Source of the DNA: Palsa-883 sp963847615
Lineage (GTDB): Bacteria; Pseudomonadota; Alphaproteobacteria; Acetobacterales; Acetobacteraceae
Direction: 5' to 3'
Assembly (NCBI GenBank): GCA_963847615.1
Contig: CAWKAN010000024.1
Span: forward strand, 45,854-109,853
Length of the DNA: 64,000 nucleotides
Part shown: positions 62,433 through 64,000 of the stretch, one piece after another
Layout of the letters: each line of letters opens with the position of its first letter
Numbering within the stretch: the stretch's first letter is position 1
Position numbers and translations under genes: made by a program
Notes under the pieces: model-generated
What the model saw: the letters and a program-made list of their open reading frames with translations, nothing else
Told to the model about the DNA's origin: nothing
Databases searched by the model: none

Positions 62433-64000
<1,568 letters not shown>

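Overview
The window looks like a chromosomal segment of a GC-rich alphaproteobacterium. An Acetobacteraceae/Rhodospirillales member is my inference, from the very high GC, the molybdo-hydroxylase maturation cluster, the Tat-exported dipeptide-type solute-binding protein and the GC-rich palindromic intergenic repeats; the 23S sequence at the right edge would settle it. The segment mixes ordinary metabolic operons with one accessory island of roughly 12.5-22.4 kb.

Left part (1-12.8 kb, mostly minus strand): a thiamine-diphosphate enzyme and a class III CoA-transferase, a TPR protein, an SDR, an exported CHAP protein, RidA, a small protein/lipoprotein pair, an amidase, and then a cox/xdh-type maturation operon (CoxE-like VWA protein, two XdhC proteins, MoeA-MobA fusion). 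Many genes here are interrupted by frame changes that behave like single-base insertions.

Island (12.5-22.4 kb): IS630 and recombinase remnants, a 5'-truncated ABC permease, a 1.75-kb mosaic array of two interleaved repeat units, a complete group II intron lying inside the promoter/operator of a RelE/HigA-type toxin-antitoxin operon, a second HigA-type protein, and a XamI-type restriction-modification system with a small overlapping upstream gene.

Middle (22.6-45.3 kb): phosphofructokinase, enoyl-CoA hydratase, a flavoprotein hydroxylase, an Asp/Glu-racemase-superfamily protein without cysteine, an alpha/beta hydrolase, a gamma-glutamyltransferase-like protein, two XapX proteins, a Tat-exported flavoprotein, an acyl-CoA dehydrogenase-like oxidoreductase, hydrolase, DUF2237, cupin, VapBC, a low-GC orphan, PdxA and a complete peptide-type ABC importer with fused ATPases.

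Right part (45.3-64 kb): a decayed GxxExxY gene between inverted repeats, an XRE regulator/Smr pair, two MFS transporters, pyrG, guaB, a HAD protein, RsmB and a GNAT protein in a chain, cydDC, a group II intron remnant with an abutting MITE-like element, then an rRNA operon on the minus strand (23S partial, 5S, tRNA-fMet, terminator).

The most unusual signal is a family of three 320-360-bp nested palindromes (5.5, 8.1 and 57.3 kb). Each has locus-specific outer arms and a locus-specific tip, yet each copy is self-complementary throughout, and all three lie in the same polarity downstream of a stop codon.
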